From Centroberyx gerrardi (taxonomy: Eukaryota; Chordata; Actinopteri; Beryciformes; Berycidae), in assembly GCF_048128805.1 (NCBI RefSeq), contig NC_135999.1, positions 13,008,690 to 13,072,689 on the forward strand: DNA of 64,000 nt, read 5' to 3'. The position numbers were made by a program, and so were the translations under genes. The notes beneath the pieces were generated by a model. It was not told where the DNA came from and ran no database searches. It was given only the letters and a program-made list of their open reading frames with translations. Each line of letters starts with the position of its first letter. Positions within the stretch are counted from its first letter, which is position 1. This document shows, piece by piece, positions 11,728 to 24,069 of the stretch.

Positions 11728-14700
11728 TTCTCAGGACATACATGGTGTTGTGCAGCTCTTCCAGCTGGGCATCCTTGTGTTGTTTCACCAACTTCAGGGT
11801 GGAGACGAGCTCTGAGACGGTGTTGCCCAGGTCAGCCAGCAGCTCCGCCACATTGCTCTGCTCCTGCTCTCGCTCAAACTCTGCCTCACTCAGATTCTTT
11901 TTAGGGGTGACGGCTGCGATGCGGGTGAAGGCGCTCGTCCCGCTGAACAAAGCCTCACACTGGGGCTCAGGCACGTCTGAGGAGACTGAAGAGACAGTGA
12001 ACTACAACTTAGCTTTTTAATTGCCCAAGGTGATTAGATTAGATGAAACTTAAGCCCTCACCGGACGGCAGCTGTATTACCGGGGGGGAGGTTTGTAATT
12101 TGATTTTTCTCATGCACACAGGTAATTTCATCTGTCTGGATGTTAAAATAATTTAATGGGGGAATGTGGTAATCCACAGACACAATGTCACCTACCGTAC
12201 AGCAACACAGGCAAAACTCTCTTCAAATGGCTCCACACCATTGTAAAGAGTGATGCTGCTCTACACAGTACAAGAAAACACAAAAACACCCTCTTCATGA
12301 GACTCCAATTCATGAATGATGCTGCTCCACCCCCCCACTGGTTATATGGCCCTTGTAATCCAGATGGCGGGTGAGCAAGTCAATAATTGCATCAAACACC
12401 AGACATCGATCCGGAAAGGATTAAAATTACCCCAGGACGTCAGAGTTAACTCAAAACACAGTAGGCAATTTCAGACAGAACTTTTACAGAGGCAGTCGGA
12501 GGAAATCACTGACATGTTCATTACAGATGGGATAAAATTCCTGGGGTCCTGAGGTAATAATTACCAAACACCTGACCTCCCCTAGAAAGGCTAATGCTGT
12601 CTGGAGAGGGCTTCAGGTAAAAATTATTGCGGTTTGAAAATTGGGCCATTGCAGCAACAGAGAATACAGAAAAGCTGTAGAGTATTGAAAAAAAATACAA
12701 CAAATAATTACAAGAGAACATAAGTCAGAATCATTTTAGGAACACTGTTGTTGAACCTCTCCTTAAGAAACTCTTGAGCCTCGTTCTTCATACAAATACA
12801 GACACAGACAGATCTATAAATTGCCATTCCTGTCCAAGGTTTTTAGCGGCCAAATCATTAGTTGCATTATGAGCAGTGATGGAGTTTTAATCTGATTTTA
12901 CGGCTCTTCAGAGCACTGAAACAAACCTTCTCAAGGTGATAAATAACTTGCTTTTAGTGGCTGATGAAGGAAAATCCTGTTTTACTTCTCCTACTTCATA
13001 CTGCAGCCTTTGAGCCAGTTCATCATTCTCTCCCACTTGAGCATCTCAATCACTGGGTCAGCATCTCTGGTATCACTCTGGACTGGTTTTTCCTCCCATC
13101 TGCCTGTTAGAACTTTTTCTGTTGCTACTCGGGAGTCACGGTCATCACTGGCAAGCTACCTGTGGTGTTCCCCTGGGGCCGACTGTGGGTCCAATCCTTT
13201 TCTCAACATGCTACCCTTGAGCATTATAATTATCAAACATAATATTATTCTCCATTGTCAGTTTCCAGTGTTTTCCACAACAAATTAGAGCTTCTTTTCT
13301 GACTTTTAATCACCTGGAAACACCCGTCTTCCCCAGCACAGTACATCCACATTACAGGGAGTCCAAAATGTTGCAGACAGACTCTTGACAGGAACTAAGA
13401 AGAGAGTTTCTCCGTTTTGAGCTTCAGCTAAGTGGCTACCAGTGCAATTTAAGATTGATTTTACAATTTTATTGATCACCTTTGAGGCACATCTTGGACT
13501 AGTGCCTCGCTGAGCTTTAACATTTTAAAGCCCAAGTGCAGCCTGTGATCCTCAGGCAGGGCTCTTTTAGTTGTTCTAGTTTAGGTTGAAGACTAAGGCG
13601 GATCAATCTTTCTCCATCAGAGCCTCTATAGGCTCTGGAACAACCGGCCCAACAAGATCAGGCTAGCGAACTCTGTGCTCTTTTAAAACTCATTTAAAAA
13701 GGCACTTTTTAGGCTTGCTTTTACTTGAACTATGGTCTGTATTTGTTCTGTTGTTGTTTTACTTTGGCTGTGCATTTGTCCTTTTGTTTTTAGCCATCAT
13801 TTGCTGGTATATTAGCTTTGTTAGCATGTAAGTAATATTGGACTGGTAGAATAATCTTGTTCAAAACCCTCCCCATAACCTAATCAGGGTCCATATCCCT
13901 ACCTCAGCCCACAGTCACCACATTATTTTTATTCTTTTTTCTCTATTTGTTCAGTTGCTGTTTTTTATTTATTGCTTTCATTTTTAATCATCTCTCGTAA
14001 TGCACTTCGTAACACCGGTTTGAAAAGTGCTCTATAAATAATGGTTATTATTACTATTATAAAATGTGTGAGTGTGCACATTAATTTGTTGAGGAGCGAG
14101 TGTGTCACAGCCACAGAGCAAGCCAATGCAATACAATGATATTTGGGGTGTAGTACAGTACCTTGTCCAGCAGGTGTCTCTGTTTTCATGTCTTCCCCAT
14201 TCTCAAAAGTTAATGCAACCATAATGCTGTCTACAAAGGAGCTGGAAGGGTAACGACGCTCAAAGTTGGGGTTTGGCTGCAACTCTTGATCCTTAGGCGG
14301 TTCTGGTTTCTGAAAAGTAAGTAATACATAACCCTGCACTGAAAACAAATATATATTCCCCACAGCCCCACAGTGCATTTATGGCAATGACATTAGTTCA
14401 ATTTGAATACGCAAAGAGGATTATGGGAGTAGTGTGAAAGTTTGCAGGTAAAAAGCTTCATAATTGAAGTTAAATTTTCACAAAAATAGATTTAGTTCCT
14501 TTAATCAAGTACATACTGCTAATTAAAATATTGACATGATTTGTAGAAAATCTAAATTTTAAGTTTGATACCACACAGGTAGAGGATTGAAGTGTCTCTC
14601 CCCTGATGGGTGTGCATGAAATTGTGGTCAAAGCTGGATGAGTTCCATACTGGGTTTTGTTTAGCAGTTTCTGTATGTTACCTTGTCATTGAGAGTTGCA

Positions 14701-17700
14701 TGGAGCTCATTGGTCAGTCCTCGCAGTGTGTGGTGCAGCAAGGCAACATCAGTACCCGCCTGAGCCAGCTTCTCTCCAAGGTCCAGCTGGGCGGCACTGG
14801 CTGTGGACCGCGTGGTTTCCAGCTGTTCCTGCAGTGCTTTGTTCTCAAGCCTGCAAACACACATACACAGAATAATTTCTCACTGAAAGCACACTGTTAC
14901 ACACCGATTGTTAGGAAGTTTAATATGATTTGATTTTTTTTTTTTTCATGAATTTGTTGAATAAATGTATTAAAACACAGAATTTGTAGGCACAATTGGA
15001 AATTGAATGCAATGGCTTGAAATTGAATGTGATCATTATTGGTGCTAATCTCTCTGTAGGTTTGCTTTTTTGAAAAGCTAAAAGCAAAACTAAGGTCATA
15101 TTCCACATTCAATTATTGGCACTTAATCATATAATCCAAAACAGCACAAGTTCATTACAAGTTCGAAAAATGGGTGTTGTGCATTGAGGCTTACTGAAGT
15201 TGACTGAGGGCTCCTTTTAGGTCCTCACACTGGATGTTCCTCTCCCTGAGCCCCTGCAGGTTGGCCCTGAGTGTACACTCACTTTCAGCCATCTGCTCCC
15301 TTGCCAACTCATTCTCCATCTGCAAGAACTGACACAGACACACCAGGAAATTATACCAGAAATCCACCCTAAAAGAGAATTCACATGCTATTCCTATGAT
15401 GACAGTATACATGAACTGCATTAACTGAGCATGCTGTGTGCATGACCAAGTCTCTCCCAAACGCAGACAAAAGACTAACGTCCTGTTAACAGGTGACACA
15501 TTGTGAAGCTCTGCTGCTCCACTTGTGTAAACTGAAGACTAGGGATGTTGTGATCTTGATTTTTGGGGCAGATACCAAAAGGCAATTGAGGCAGCAAGGT
15601 GGATTCACAAAACTTTTAAACTGTTTGCAACAAGAGTTAGCATCCAACTGTGTGAAGAACGTGGGAACAGGTTGGGGAATTACAATTACATTCTGTAATG
15701 AAAAAATAAATCTGCACTAACTGAAGCTAGGTCTGTAGTTTTTACTGGGCCGTGACCCGAGCTCATCAGTTCAATCAATCTTCTCAGGCTATAGGCAATG
15801 GATGAATGGATGCATCTGCTCATCCAATGCTTATCTTATTCTTAACACTTAGTTAAACAGTTGCAAATTTGTCCAGAAATATCCCAAGTCCAAAACCCAA
15901 AAACCACCCAGAGTGTAAGATGCACACACACAGGGAGCGACTAAGGAGCCTCCTGCAACATGCAAAACCAAACCCGCAGGAGGCCTCTTAGCCACTCCCA
16001 CGCACACATATACACAACACAAGCTAACCTCGTTCATTTCCCGCACACCGCTGAGCTGTGTGCAAACATCCTGGAGCTGCTGGATCTGCGTGCTCTGTGT
16101 ATGAGAGAGGGCCTGCAGCTGGCTGAGCTGCTCCTCACTGTGGGCCAGAGCCTGGCTCAACTCACACACATGCTGCTGCGACTGGCCCAGTGACGCCTCC
16201 AGCCTGGACATGGACATGGACAACAGCAGATAGCAACAGGAGATAGCAGTTAACTTAGATCCAATGTTTCCTGTAGAATTTTTTTTTGTAGATGTGGGGG
16301 GTGGGAGAGGGTTCGTTCCTTGGCCCTTTCCATGTGCTGCAGTTTAACAATTGCTCTTACTTGGATGTTTAGTTCATCATATCAATTGTGCTGCATTTGC
16401 TATTGTAGATTTTCTTAGAAGCAAGCTCACCTTTGTTATACATCTTATTTGTTTTGCCATTTTTCATTATTATTGAGTTTCCTTTACATTTACTTCACTG
16501 CGGCAGCCCTGCACAGCTGTGGGATCCAGCTCAATGAGCGTAGAGGAAACAGTGATCACTTCACTACTAGTACTAACCAAACAAATAAGGTATATAACCA
16601 TGGAAATATACTGTGGCCACAGAAATAGATAATTTTGTTAAACGGTTCTGGCTAGGAACTTATTTATAAAATTAGTGTAGAGTTAAGTGGTAGGGATGTA
16701 ACAAAAGTTTGGCAAAGTTTATGACAATATTTTGCACTACAAAAAATTTGTCAATTTGTGGTCTTAAATATTATTTGAACTGGTATTAAAAAGGTCTTAA
16801 AAAGTTTTCAATTTAACTTACAGAAACCTGTAGTCACCCTGTTTACGGGTTGCACTTTTATTTTGTTTTCCCTCAGAAATAAACAGATTTTTTCAGTCAT
16901 TACTGCCTTCATTTCGATTTTGCTCAAAATATTGTGACAATTTCAAACTGTGAACTCAGTATCGTGTATCAAACTGAAACGTTTTCTGAATGTATCGTTA
17001 CTATTAAGTAGGATAAATCACCATCATCACTTACTCGTCTGCCCTGTCACTGGCTTGCTGGACGTCTTTCCACGACTGCTGCAACCTAAAACATTAATAT
17101 ATTATACTTTTAGTATTATACTATTATACAATTATTTACTAGAATGCTGTATTTCAGTATATGAGTGTTTTTTTGTTTGTTTCTTCAAGCTTTCTCTTGG
17201 TACAAATAGATAATAGATTTAATAATATAAATAATAATATAATAATTATAATATAATAATAGAAAACTTGTGGTGATCATACTTGGTCGCCTTGGCACCG
17301 AGGGCCTGCTCCAGGAAGGTGTAGGAGGCCAGCGTGGAGGAAACTGTGGCAGACAGCTCCGTCACCTTCCTCTCCAGCTGAGCCCGCTCTTCCTCTCCCT
17401 CACTCAGCTTCTGACGCAGCACACCCATCTCTGAAGTAGAGTACAGTCAAAAGACAGAAAAGTTTGCTATTATATAGGTTAATACAAGAACAATTTGACA
17501 GTGTACACAACAGTCAATGAAAATGAATTGGCAGAGTGAAATTAATAGCTAAAGCAAGTAGAGCATGTTTATTTCTGTTTTACCTGAAGTCATGATGGTC
17601 ACCTGTAGATTCAAGTCACCAATCTGTTCTCCGGCATCTTGGAGACTCAAATTAGCTTGGTTCAACTCGTCTTGGATCTGTTGTGTACAAGTTTAATAAT

Positions 17701-20700
17701 AATCATCTTCATCATGTCAAACCAAGGCTTTTCATTCTTACAAGTCACATAAATAAAAGAAGGTGCAGGGCAGTAAGTATCCCAAATGATCGAGGACTAA
17801 CCTGCTCTCTCTCCTCTACAGCTTGGTTCTTTGCAGAGATATGTTGGTCCCTCTCTCTCAGAGCAGCAGCCGCCTTCTCATTCAGCTTCAAAAGCATGGG
17901 AGCAGTCTTCTGGAGAAGACACCAGACTGTCTGGAGCTGTGAACAAATGACCATGCAACAGGCTGAGCATCACTTCATTTAAAACAAAGTTGTAATTGCT
18001 GTCGCCATACCTCCACGACATAAGGGGTGTAAATATATGACACTACTATGTCATATGATATGATTCAATATTGAGCAATTGTCACAGTATCAAGGATGAA
18101 GATGCAATTTAAACAAAATGTTCTATGACAAAACATTGTAGTACTTGAACATATCAGATTATGGTCATTACTGATATAAATCTTTCAACTCCATACTGCA
18201 GATTGTGGATTTTTTGATATCACAATACTATGTGAAGATACTGTTAGATGCCTCCAGCAATTACTTGAATCTCTTTTATAAAAAAGGAAAAATAGCAAAT
18301 TGACTATACCTCTTCTGCCAAACTGGCTTGATCACTCGTGGTTTTGGTCAAAAGATCAGAAGCTGAGTTGAGCGATTCCACGTAGGCCTTGTTTAATGCA
18401 ACCTGCAATAGAAAAAAATGAAATCAGACTCATTAAGATGGAGGTTATGCTGACAAGGACTACAATGCTGTTTGTGTGTGTGTGTGCGTGTGTGTGTTCA
18501 CTGTACCTGTTCTGGGTAGGTCTTGGTTAGGGCAGCCATGAGTTCTTGGTGAGACCCCACACTCTCCTCCAGCCCTGAGATTTGCACGGCACAGTGCGTC
18601 TTCAGCTGCTCAATCACACTGAAGGCCTGGAAACAGACAATCAGACACATACTTTAGACCCACACTAATGTTCCTAGAATGAAGACTAGTATGTTTTCTC
18701 TTCATTGATTCAGTGTGTATCTTATCTTTCCCTCAGAAAGCACAAAGAAGTATAGGCCCGGTATTTAGAAATAGCTCCTTTATCATAACAAAATATCCAA
18801 CAAAGAATCGTTTTAGTGTTGCAACCTGCAGCAGAACCATTGGGACAACGATGGGAATAGACATGGAAACAAAACCAAAAACCACCTCCAACTACCAAGG
18901 CCACAAACAATTACAGATGAAACACTGTGCTTACTGCCTCCTTGGCTGTGAAGGCCTCTTGCATTTGTTGCCTCATGTCCTCTCTGTGCTGAAGAGTGTC
19001 TTTGACCTTTTGCATCATCCTAGTTTGCATCTCCTTTGACTTCTCATACAGGGACTTCATGTGACCATACTAAACAGCAAAGGCGGAAAGCACATGGTCA
19101 ACTCATTTATAGCACGTAAACATGCACAATAGCTGCAGTATACACAAGTAACAACACATACACAGTTGCCTAATGGCTAATTAGACAAATAGGAAAAGCA
19201 TGCTGTAGATGTCATGACACATGGGTAAGATGGGTTTACCTGTGTAACAAGGCTCTGGTGGTCCTCTTTGACAATGTCTCCTATCTGCTTCATGTTACAG
19301 AGAGCTGCATCCATGTCACAACTCAAAGCAGTCTGTTGGGACAAATACACACAATGCCACAACTGCCTCAATACAATTTCCTTTTTTAAAATTACAATGA
19401 TTTAAATCATTAAACACAATAATGTAAAACAATTTACAATTAAATACATTTCTGGTCCTTAAGAAAGTGACACACCAGAGGGTTCTATTTATGAAGTTTA
19501 AACTTTGTCACATGGATTACATTATCGTTCACTGTGTCTCACCGTGGTGTTCCTTGTGTCTTGCATACATTGGATGAAGTTCTGTAGAGAACTTTCATCT
19601 ATCTCCAACTCACGAATCCTGCCCAAAGCTGTCATATATAGGTCTCGGTATGTTGTGGTCTATTGAGAAAAAACAAGATTTAGTCCCTTAAATCAAATAT
19701 TACGACTTCTGTGAGGAATCAATTCAAAGACGACACTAAACTGTAAAACTGGGGGCATGAGAGTGAAAGAATTCCATTTACAAAAAGTAATACCAACTCA
19801 AACTCAACTCTCACATCAACATTGGCATTGATAAACCACCGATGTTGTCGAAATGTCCCCTCACCTGATTAAGTTCGGTGTGGTCTGTCTGCACTAGCTT
19901 GTCCCTGAGGTCTGAGGGTGCAGGACCCACAGCAGGACATCCAAGCACCCTGGCTGCAGCCAGCTGCTGCACCAGGGCCTCCACCATGATCATGCTGGAC
20001 CTCAGCCTCTGCTCCAGCTCTTGTCTGGGGAGACACTCCAGGCTGCCTGGGGGTACGCTGAGACCACATCAACAGAAGGCAAGAGAGAGAGGCAGGGAAA
20101 GAAATCAGAGAAAGCAATCTCACACATGTATTCAATCACAAATTATCACTGGCAATATATACATTTGACTTAGGGCTGCAACTAACGATTATTTTCATTG
20201 TCGATTAATCTGTCGATTATTTTCTCGATTAATCGATTAGTTGTTTGGTCTATAAAATGTCAGAAAATGGTGAAAAATGTCGATCAGTGTTTCCCAAAGC
20301 CCAAGATGACATCCTCAAATGTCTTGTGTTGTCCACAACCCAAAGATATTCAGTTTACTGTCATACAGGAGTAAAGAAACCAGAAGATATTCACATTTAA
20401 GAAGCTGGAATCAGAGAATTTTGACTTATTTTTCTTAAAAAAATGACTCAAACCGATTAATCGATTATCAAAATAGTTGGCGATTAATTTAATAGTTGAC
20501 AACTAATCGATTAATCGATTAATCGTTGCAGCTCTAATTTGACTAAATAGCAAATTCAGGGCTAACACTCACTTCCATAGGAGAGGGTCGGTAACAGTGC
20601 AGGTGTCAACCACAGAGAACTCCCTCTTCCTCTCAAACTGGCCGGATGTATTTAAGCTGTGGTCTACCAGCTTCACAGGAGAGGTGCCCACACAGACACT

Positions 20701-23270
20701 GTGGGATTTTGCAGGAGTAGTCCCCACTGATCTGACCGGGCAGGCAGCAGGAGGTGGGGCGGGAGCAGAGATGGCAGCAGTGCCCATCCTCCCTGATGCC
20801 AAGATGAGGAATTCTGCCATCTGCCGGAGCTGCTGCTGCAGGGGACCATCAGGAATCAAGGGGATATCCAAAACTGCCTTCTCCGCTTCAGACAGAGGCA
20901 CTGCACAGGGCTTCACACCCATATCCTCAACTGTCTCTGTGACTGGGACTGGCTGAGGTTTATAACAGTATCTAGTACCTAGTGTTGTAGAGTTGAACAG
21001 CGGACGAGGAATGGGGCTGTCCAAGGGCCCTGTCCACATCCCAGGGGGGTCTGGGTTAACCGGGGCCACCAAGCTCTTTTCACCGTCCAGAGCAAAATCT
21101 TCAGCCAAAAAGTGGTCCAAAGCAGAATCCATGAGAGCCTGTACTCTGGCTAGAGAGGCCCCCCTAACAACTGGACTGAGCATTTCAAACTGCAAAGCCG
21201 TTGCTACTGAGGGAAATTCTGGCAGCTCTTTCAGAACATCTGAGAAGTTCTCTGCGTGCAGCTTTTCTTCAGAGTTAGAAAGAACGGGCCCATTTCCAGA
21301 TAAGCCTAGGGCACTGTCTTTTGCCCCGCTGGACTCCATGGCTCCACTTCTGGAAGGCACATTAGAGTCACATTCTGGATGTTCCTGCACTTCTACAGGT
21401 GTGGCAGTCTTTGCTAGAGCTTTGAGCTGGCTGCAGTCAGAAAACTCAGTTCCCTGGAGCATGGAAGGCAATGCATTATCTTCAGCATGTAACGAATCCT
21501 TTTTTGAGGTTTCTTGGACTGGACAGTTTACATCTACATCATTCACTGCCTTTATAGCTGTATTGGGCAGTGTAGGTGCACTGATACCTGCTGGGTCCAT
21601 GTCTAACACAGCTTCTTCACTTTCCACATTGCAGTTGGGCTGTTCACAATGATCTTGGATGTGGCTCTGTATGATGCCAGTGGGTACACTGTTGTTGCAC
21701 AGGAGTTGGAATGCAGCCTGGTCCTTAGGCAGAGGGAAAGGCTCCTCTGACAGTTTGGTGCCATTTGAATGCTCAACCTCACCTCCTGCACAGGTGGTGA
21801 AAGGAGGGAACGAGACATCTCCCTGTCTGCCACTCTGGCCACCAGCTACCACCAGACTAGTTTGTTCTACCTCACTTAGAGCATCAAGGCTGCAAGGTAA
21901 TGGTTCCTGGACATGGGGGAGGTTGCCACTTGGAGATGATAAATTGTTTTCATTATTACAGTATGGGTGATCTAAATGGTCATTACTGTGTTGCAGGTTA
22001 TAGTCAACAGCTGAAATGCTTGGGTTAATGCTGTCATTGTGTGACACACTGCTGTTCGCAAGTTGGCCGGTCGGGAGAGGAATAGTCTCATCTGCAGGTT
22101 TAGTGCCATCTGAAACTTCAGTCTCTCCCCCAGTGCAGATAAATGATTTGAATGTTATGTCACTCAGTCCATCAGCAGGTTTTTCAACACCATTTGGAGT
22201 CTCAGAGAAAGTGTTGACATGGGCGATAGAAGGAGCCAGACCATTTTCACTGCTACAGTAGGGATGATCTGCATGTTCCGCTTGACACTGTTGGCCACAG
22301 GCATCAGAGAAAATACTTGAATTTACACTGTTGCATTGTAAGGTTTCCCCAAGCTGAGCCTTAGGCAGAGGAATAGTCGCATCTGGTAGTCTGGTGATAT
22401 CTGAAACTTCCACCTCACCTCCATCACAGATAAAGGATTTAAAAGTGACATCTTTCTCTCCACAGGACCTTTGCATGGCATGTGAATCATCTAAGTTCCC
22501 AGAGGCCGGTCTCATGTTTGAACTTTCACTGAGACATGCTGTATCGATGTTAACTGAAGAAGCATCTCCTTCAGGATTATAATAGGGATGTTCTCTGTGG
22601 TCACTGCATGACTGGAATATCATGTTGTCAGAGATGATTGTATCTTCTGTTTCACCGGTGTTCTTCGTAGCCTGATCCTTAGGCAAAACAATACTACCTT
22701 CTGACAACAACGAAGGCCCTGAAATCTCAATCTCACCACCAGCGCAGATGAAGGATTTAAATGTTACATCTCCAAGTCCACAAGCTGTCTCAGTAGTAGT
22801 CGTATCAATGGTGGGAACTTTCTCAGTAAAGTTTGGAGAATTGGCATCCATCACTTTGGCTGATGGAGTAGAGTGAGAGTGTTGGTCTGGGTCCCAGAGA
22901 GGAACATCTCTCTGTTGATTAGAATGAGTGGAGGGTTAGAAAGAGTATTCAAAGAGACATAGACAACAACTGAGAGGCAAAGTTTTTCCAGTCACAAGTC
23001 TAAACTTACCTTTGTCAGTTTCACACCATCAGCATTGGGCAGCGATCTTGATTTGAGCCTGGAGGATGGAGTTGAGAGATGCAGGATTTCATTCTGCAGA
23101 CTTCTCAAGGGGGTGCGCTCTCCACTTCTGGTGGAAGGCTAATAAGAACAAAAGATGAACAAAGTATTATTAGTTTGCTCAGTTGTAATTTAACTGTGTA
23201 TCGTGTGCAAGATAGAAAGGAATAGTCTTACCAAGCCTTCCCCATTTGAACTCGACTTCCTTGAGGACAT
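9709..23270 (-). CDS. spag5: Sperm-associated antigen 5 (astrin), 24 coding exons, 1715 aa
   Basis: Astrin is a spindle-pole and kinetochore microtubule-binding protein needed for chromosome alignment and timely separase activation. Exons, 5' to 3': 23270-23232, 23138-23010, 22911-20573, 20057-19865, 19659-19543, 19332-19240, 19069-18935, 18626-18507, 18402-18310, 17936-17802, 17677-17584, 17430-17283, 17085-17035, 16203-16029, 15328-15195, 14850-14682, 14309-14162, 11985-11742, 11506-11374, 11223-11143, 11026-10877, 10662-10588, 10013-9933, 9780-9709. All junctions are GT-AG and the frame stays open. Residues 1-56 are basic. Residues 57-836, mostly one giant exon, are acidic and contain four ~100-residue repeats. 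The rest is heptad-rich coiled coil. Motifs shared with human astrin as I recall it include SAFTRIA, RERNIQCEDLK and the C-terminal TLLSMPEVVKNC. Human astrin is about 1193 aa; the repeat exon explains part of the extra length. An acceptor at 23304/23303 before the ATG implies an upstream non-coding exon. Confidence 0.9.
10066..10460. mobile_element. MITE, older copy, in a spag5 intron
   Basis: A ~395-base element flanked by TTAA (10062-10065 and 10461-10464), with imperfect inverted ends resembling AGTCACAATGAAATG. Its whole length aligns by eye with the element at 52565-53018 in coro2a. Both have an A-rich core after the left end and a GGAAATACRTCAC-like block before the right end. There is no coding capacity. 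The superfamily is undecided, because the target site reads equally as TTAA (piggyBac-like) or TA (Tc1/mariner-like). It lies in the intron between exons 22 and 23. Confidence 0.6.
11692..11726. repeat. (CA)n microsatellite beside a spag5 splice donor
   Basis: In the spag5 transcript this is a UG tract starting about 16 nt after the exon-18 donor (exon end 11742). Confidence 0.9.
12810..14062 (+). mobile_element. Degraded L2-type LINE fragment, antisense in a spag5 intron
   Basis: Plus-strand reading gives broken pieces of reverse transcriptase in the expected order: NLPFLSKVF near 12820; a TETNLLKVINNLLLVADEGK-like block near 12915-12975; an AAFEPV-like block near 13000; WTGFSSHLPVRTFSV near 13080; and LNMLPL near 13205. 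Next come the VQNVADRLLTGTKK-like and LWNNRPNKIR-like 3' blocks near 13365-13660. It ends with the L2-style tail GAAAAGTGCTCTATAAATAA followed by ATT-type short repeats. The frames are interrupted and the 5' part is missing, so it is inactive. It makes the exon 17-18 intron (11986-14161) unusually long for this gene. Confidence 0.8.
18470..18499. repeat. TG-rich microsatellite beside a spag5 donor
   Basis: In the transcript, a CA-rich tract starts about 10 nt after the exon-8 donor (exon end 18507). Confidence 0.85.
20171..20536. mobile_element. Non-autonomous hAT element (MITE) with 8-bp target duplication
   Basis: A 366-base element beginning TAGGGCTGCAAC and ending GTTGCAGCTCTA. Its arms are rich in ATTAATCGATTA-type sequence that can fold back. 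It is flanked by perfect 8-base direct repeats ATTTGACT (20163-20170 and 20537-20544), the hAT signature. No coding capacity. It sits between the giant exon 3 and exon 4 of spag5. The intact duplication suggests a fairly recent insertion. Confidence 0.9.
21589..22770 (-). repeat. spag5: Four ~100-residue coding repeats in spag5 exon 3
   Basis: Unit starts are at 22770, 22452, 22161 and 21819 (residues 104, 210, 307 and 421), giving unit lengths of 106, 97 and 114 residues before the fourth. Each opens with DVTFKSFICAGGEIEIS or a variant. About 13 residues later comes a PLPKxQ motif, and about 60 residues in a DHxxHPYCNxE-like motif. The fourth unit is the most diverged (DVSFPPFTTCAGGEVEHS). 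Linkers are Ser/Thr/Asn-rich and poorly conserved. Confidence 0.9.
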
Positions 23271-24069
23271 TACTCTTGGCTGCTAGGCAGACTAGCTCTA
23301 CAACTGAAAAGACAGACAAAAAAAAGTTACTTTTGCGTGGTCAAAACCACATTTCGGTCCAAGTAACCTTGGTTCCCTTATAACTGAATAACTGATGGTG
23401 GTGACTGAAACTAACGTTAAGCCATACGTTATCAAACAAAATAACGTTAACGTTAACTAAGAAGCTATTAACATGATTCTTTTTAGTACTGGCAGCTGGC
23501 TAAAGTAACATTATTAGCATACTAGCTAACATACCAAACTTGAATGTATAAAGTAACAATCATTTAAAATAGATTATCTTAATAATGTTAGAACCTAACG
23601 TTAGCCTAGTAAAGTTGGGAGTTAACGCAACGTTAGTTACGTTGGTTTTGTACACGCCTCACGACGGTAATTTATCCCACTAACCTAACAATGAATCACA
23701 TGGGATAACACGTAAAATAATGTCAAACTGACACTTACCATCAAAACGTTAGCCAACGTTAACCGATATTGTAAAAGCGACAAGAATGAGGTAAATAAAC
23801 CTGCTGTTGAGCTCTGTCTTCAACCGCGTTTCATTCAAAACACAAATGTCAGCTCTGCTATTGGTCCGTTCTTCTTCTTCGCCTCTTCTTCTTATACTTT
23901 GCAGCAGACTAGACACTTGGGCGTGTTGCTGCCCTCCACAGGAAGCTAACGCCACTACTCTTACAATACGAAAACCTTGGGTCATTTTTTGTTGATATTA
24001 GAAAATCTACAGTATAACTTTCTTTACTATTTTAAGTCGCCTATTATCTGCAAGCAGTGTAAAGTATTG
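23271..24069 (-). promoter_or_regulatory. spag5 5' region: probable non-coding exon and promoter
   Basis: A good acceptor on the minus strand (TGTCTTTTCAG, exon from 23303) precedes the start codon, so the transcript probably begins upstream. A CCAAT motif on the minus strand lies near 23862. A possible donor follows AACAGCAG near 23800. The stretch 23410-23765 holds about eight ACGTTA motifs. No other gene is seen. Confidence 0.4.

Noticed and set aside
20993-21652. Long plus-strand ORF (219 codons) opposite spag5 exon 3
   Set aside because: It is the antisense of a confirmed coding exon. Its openness follows from the codon use of the true frame, and it resembles no protein I know.
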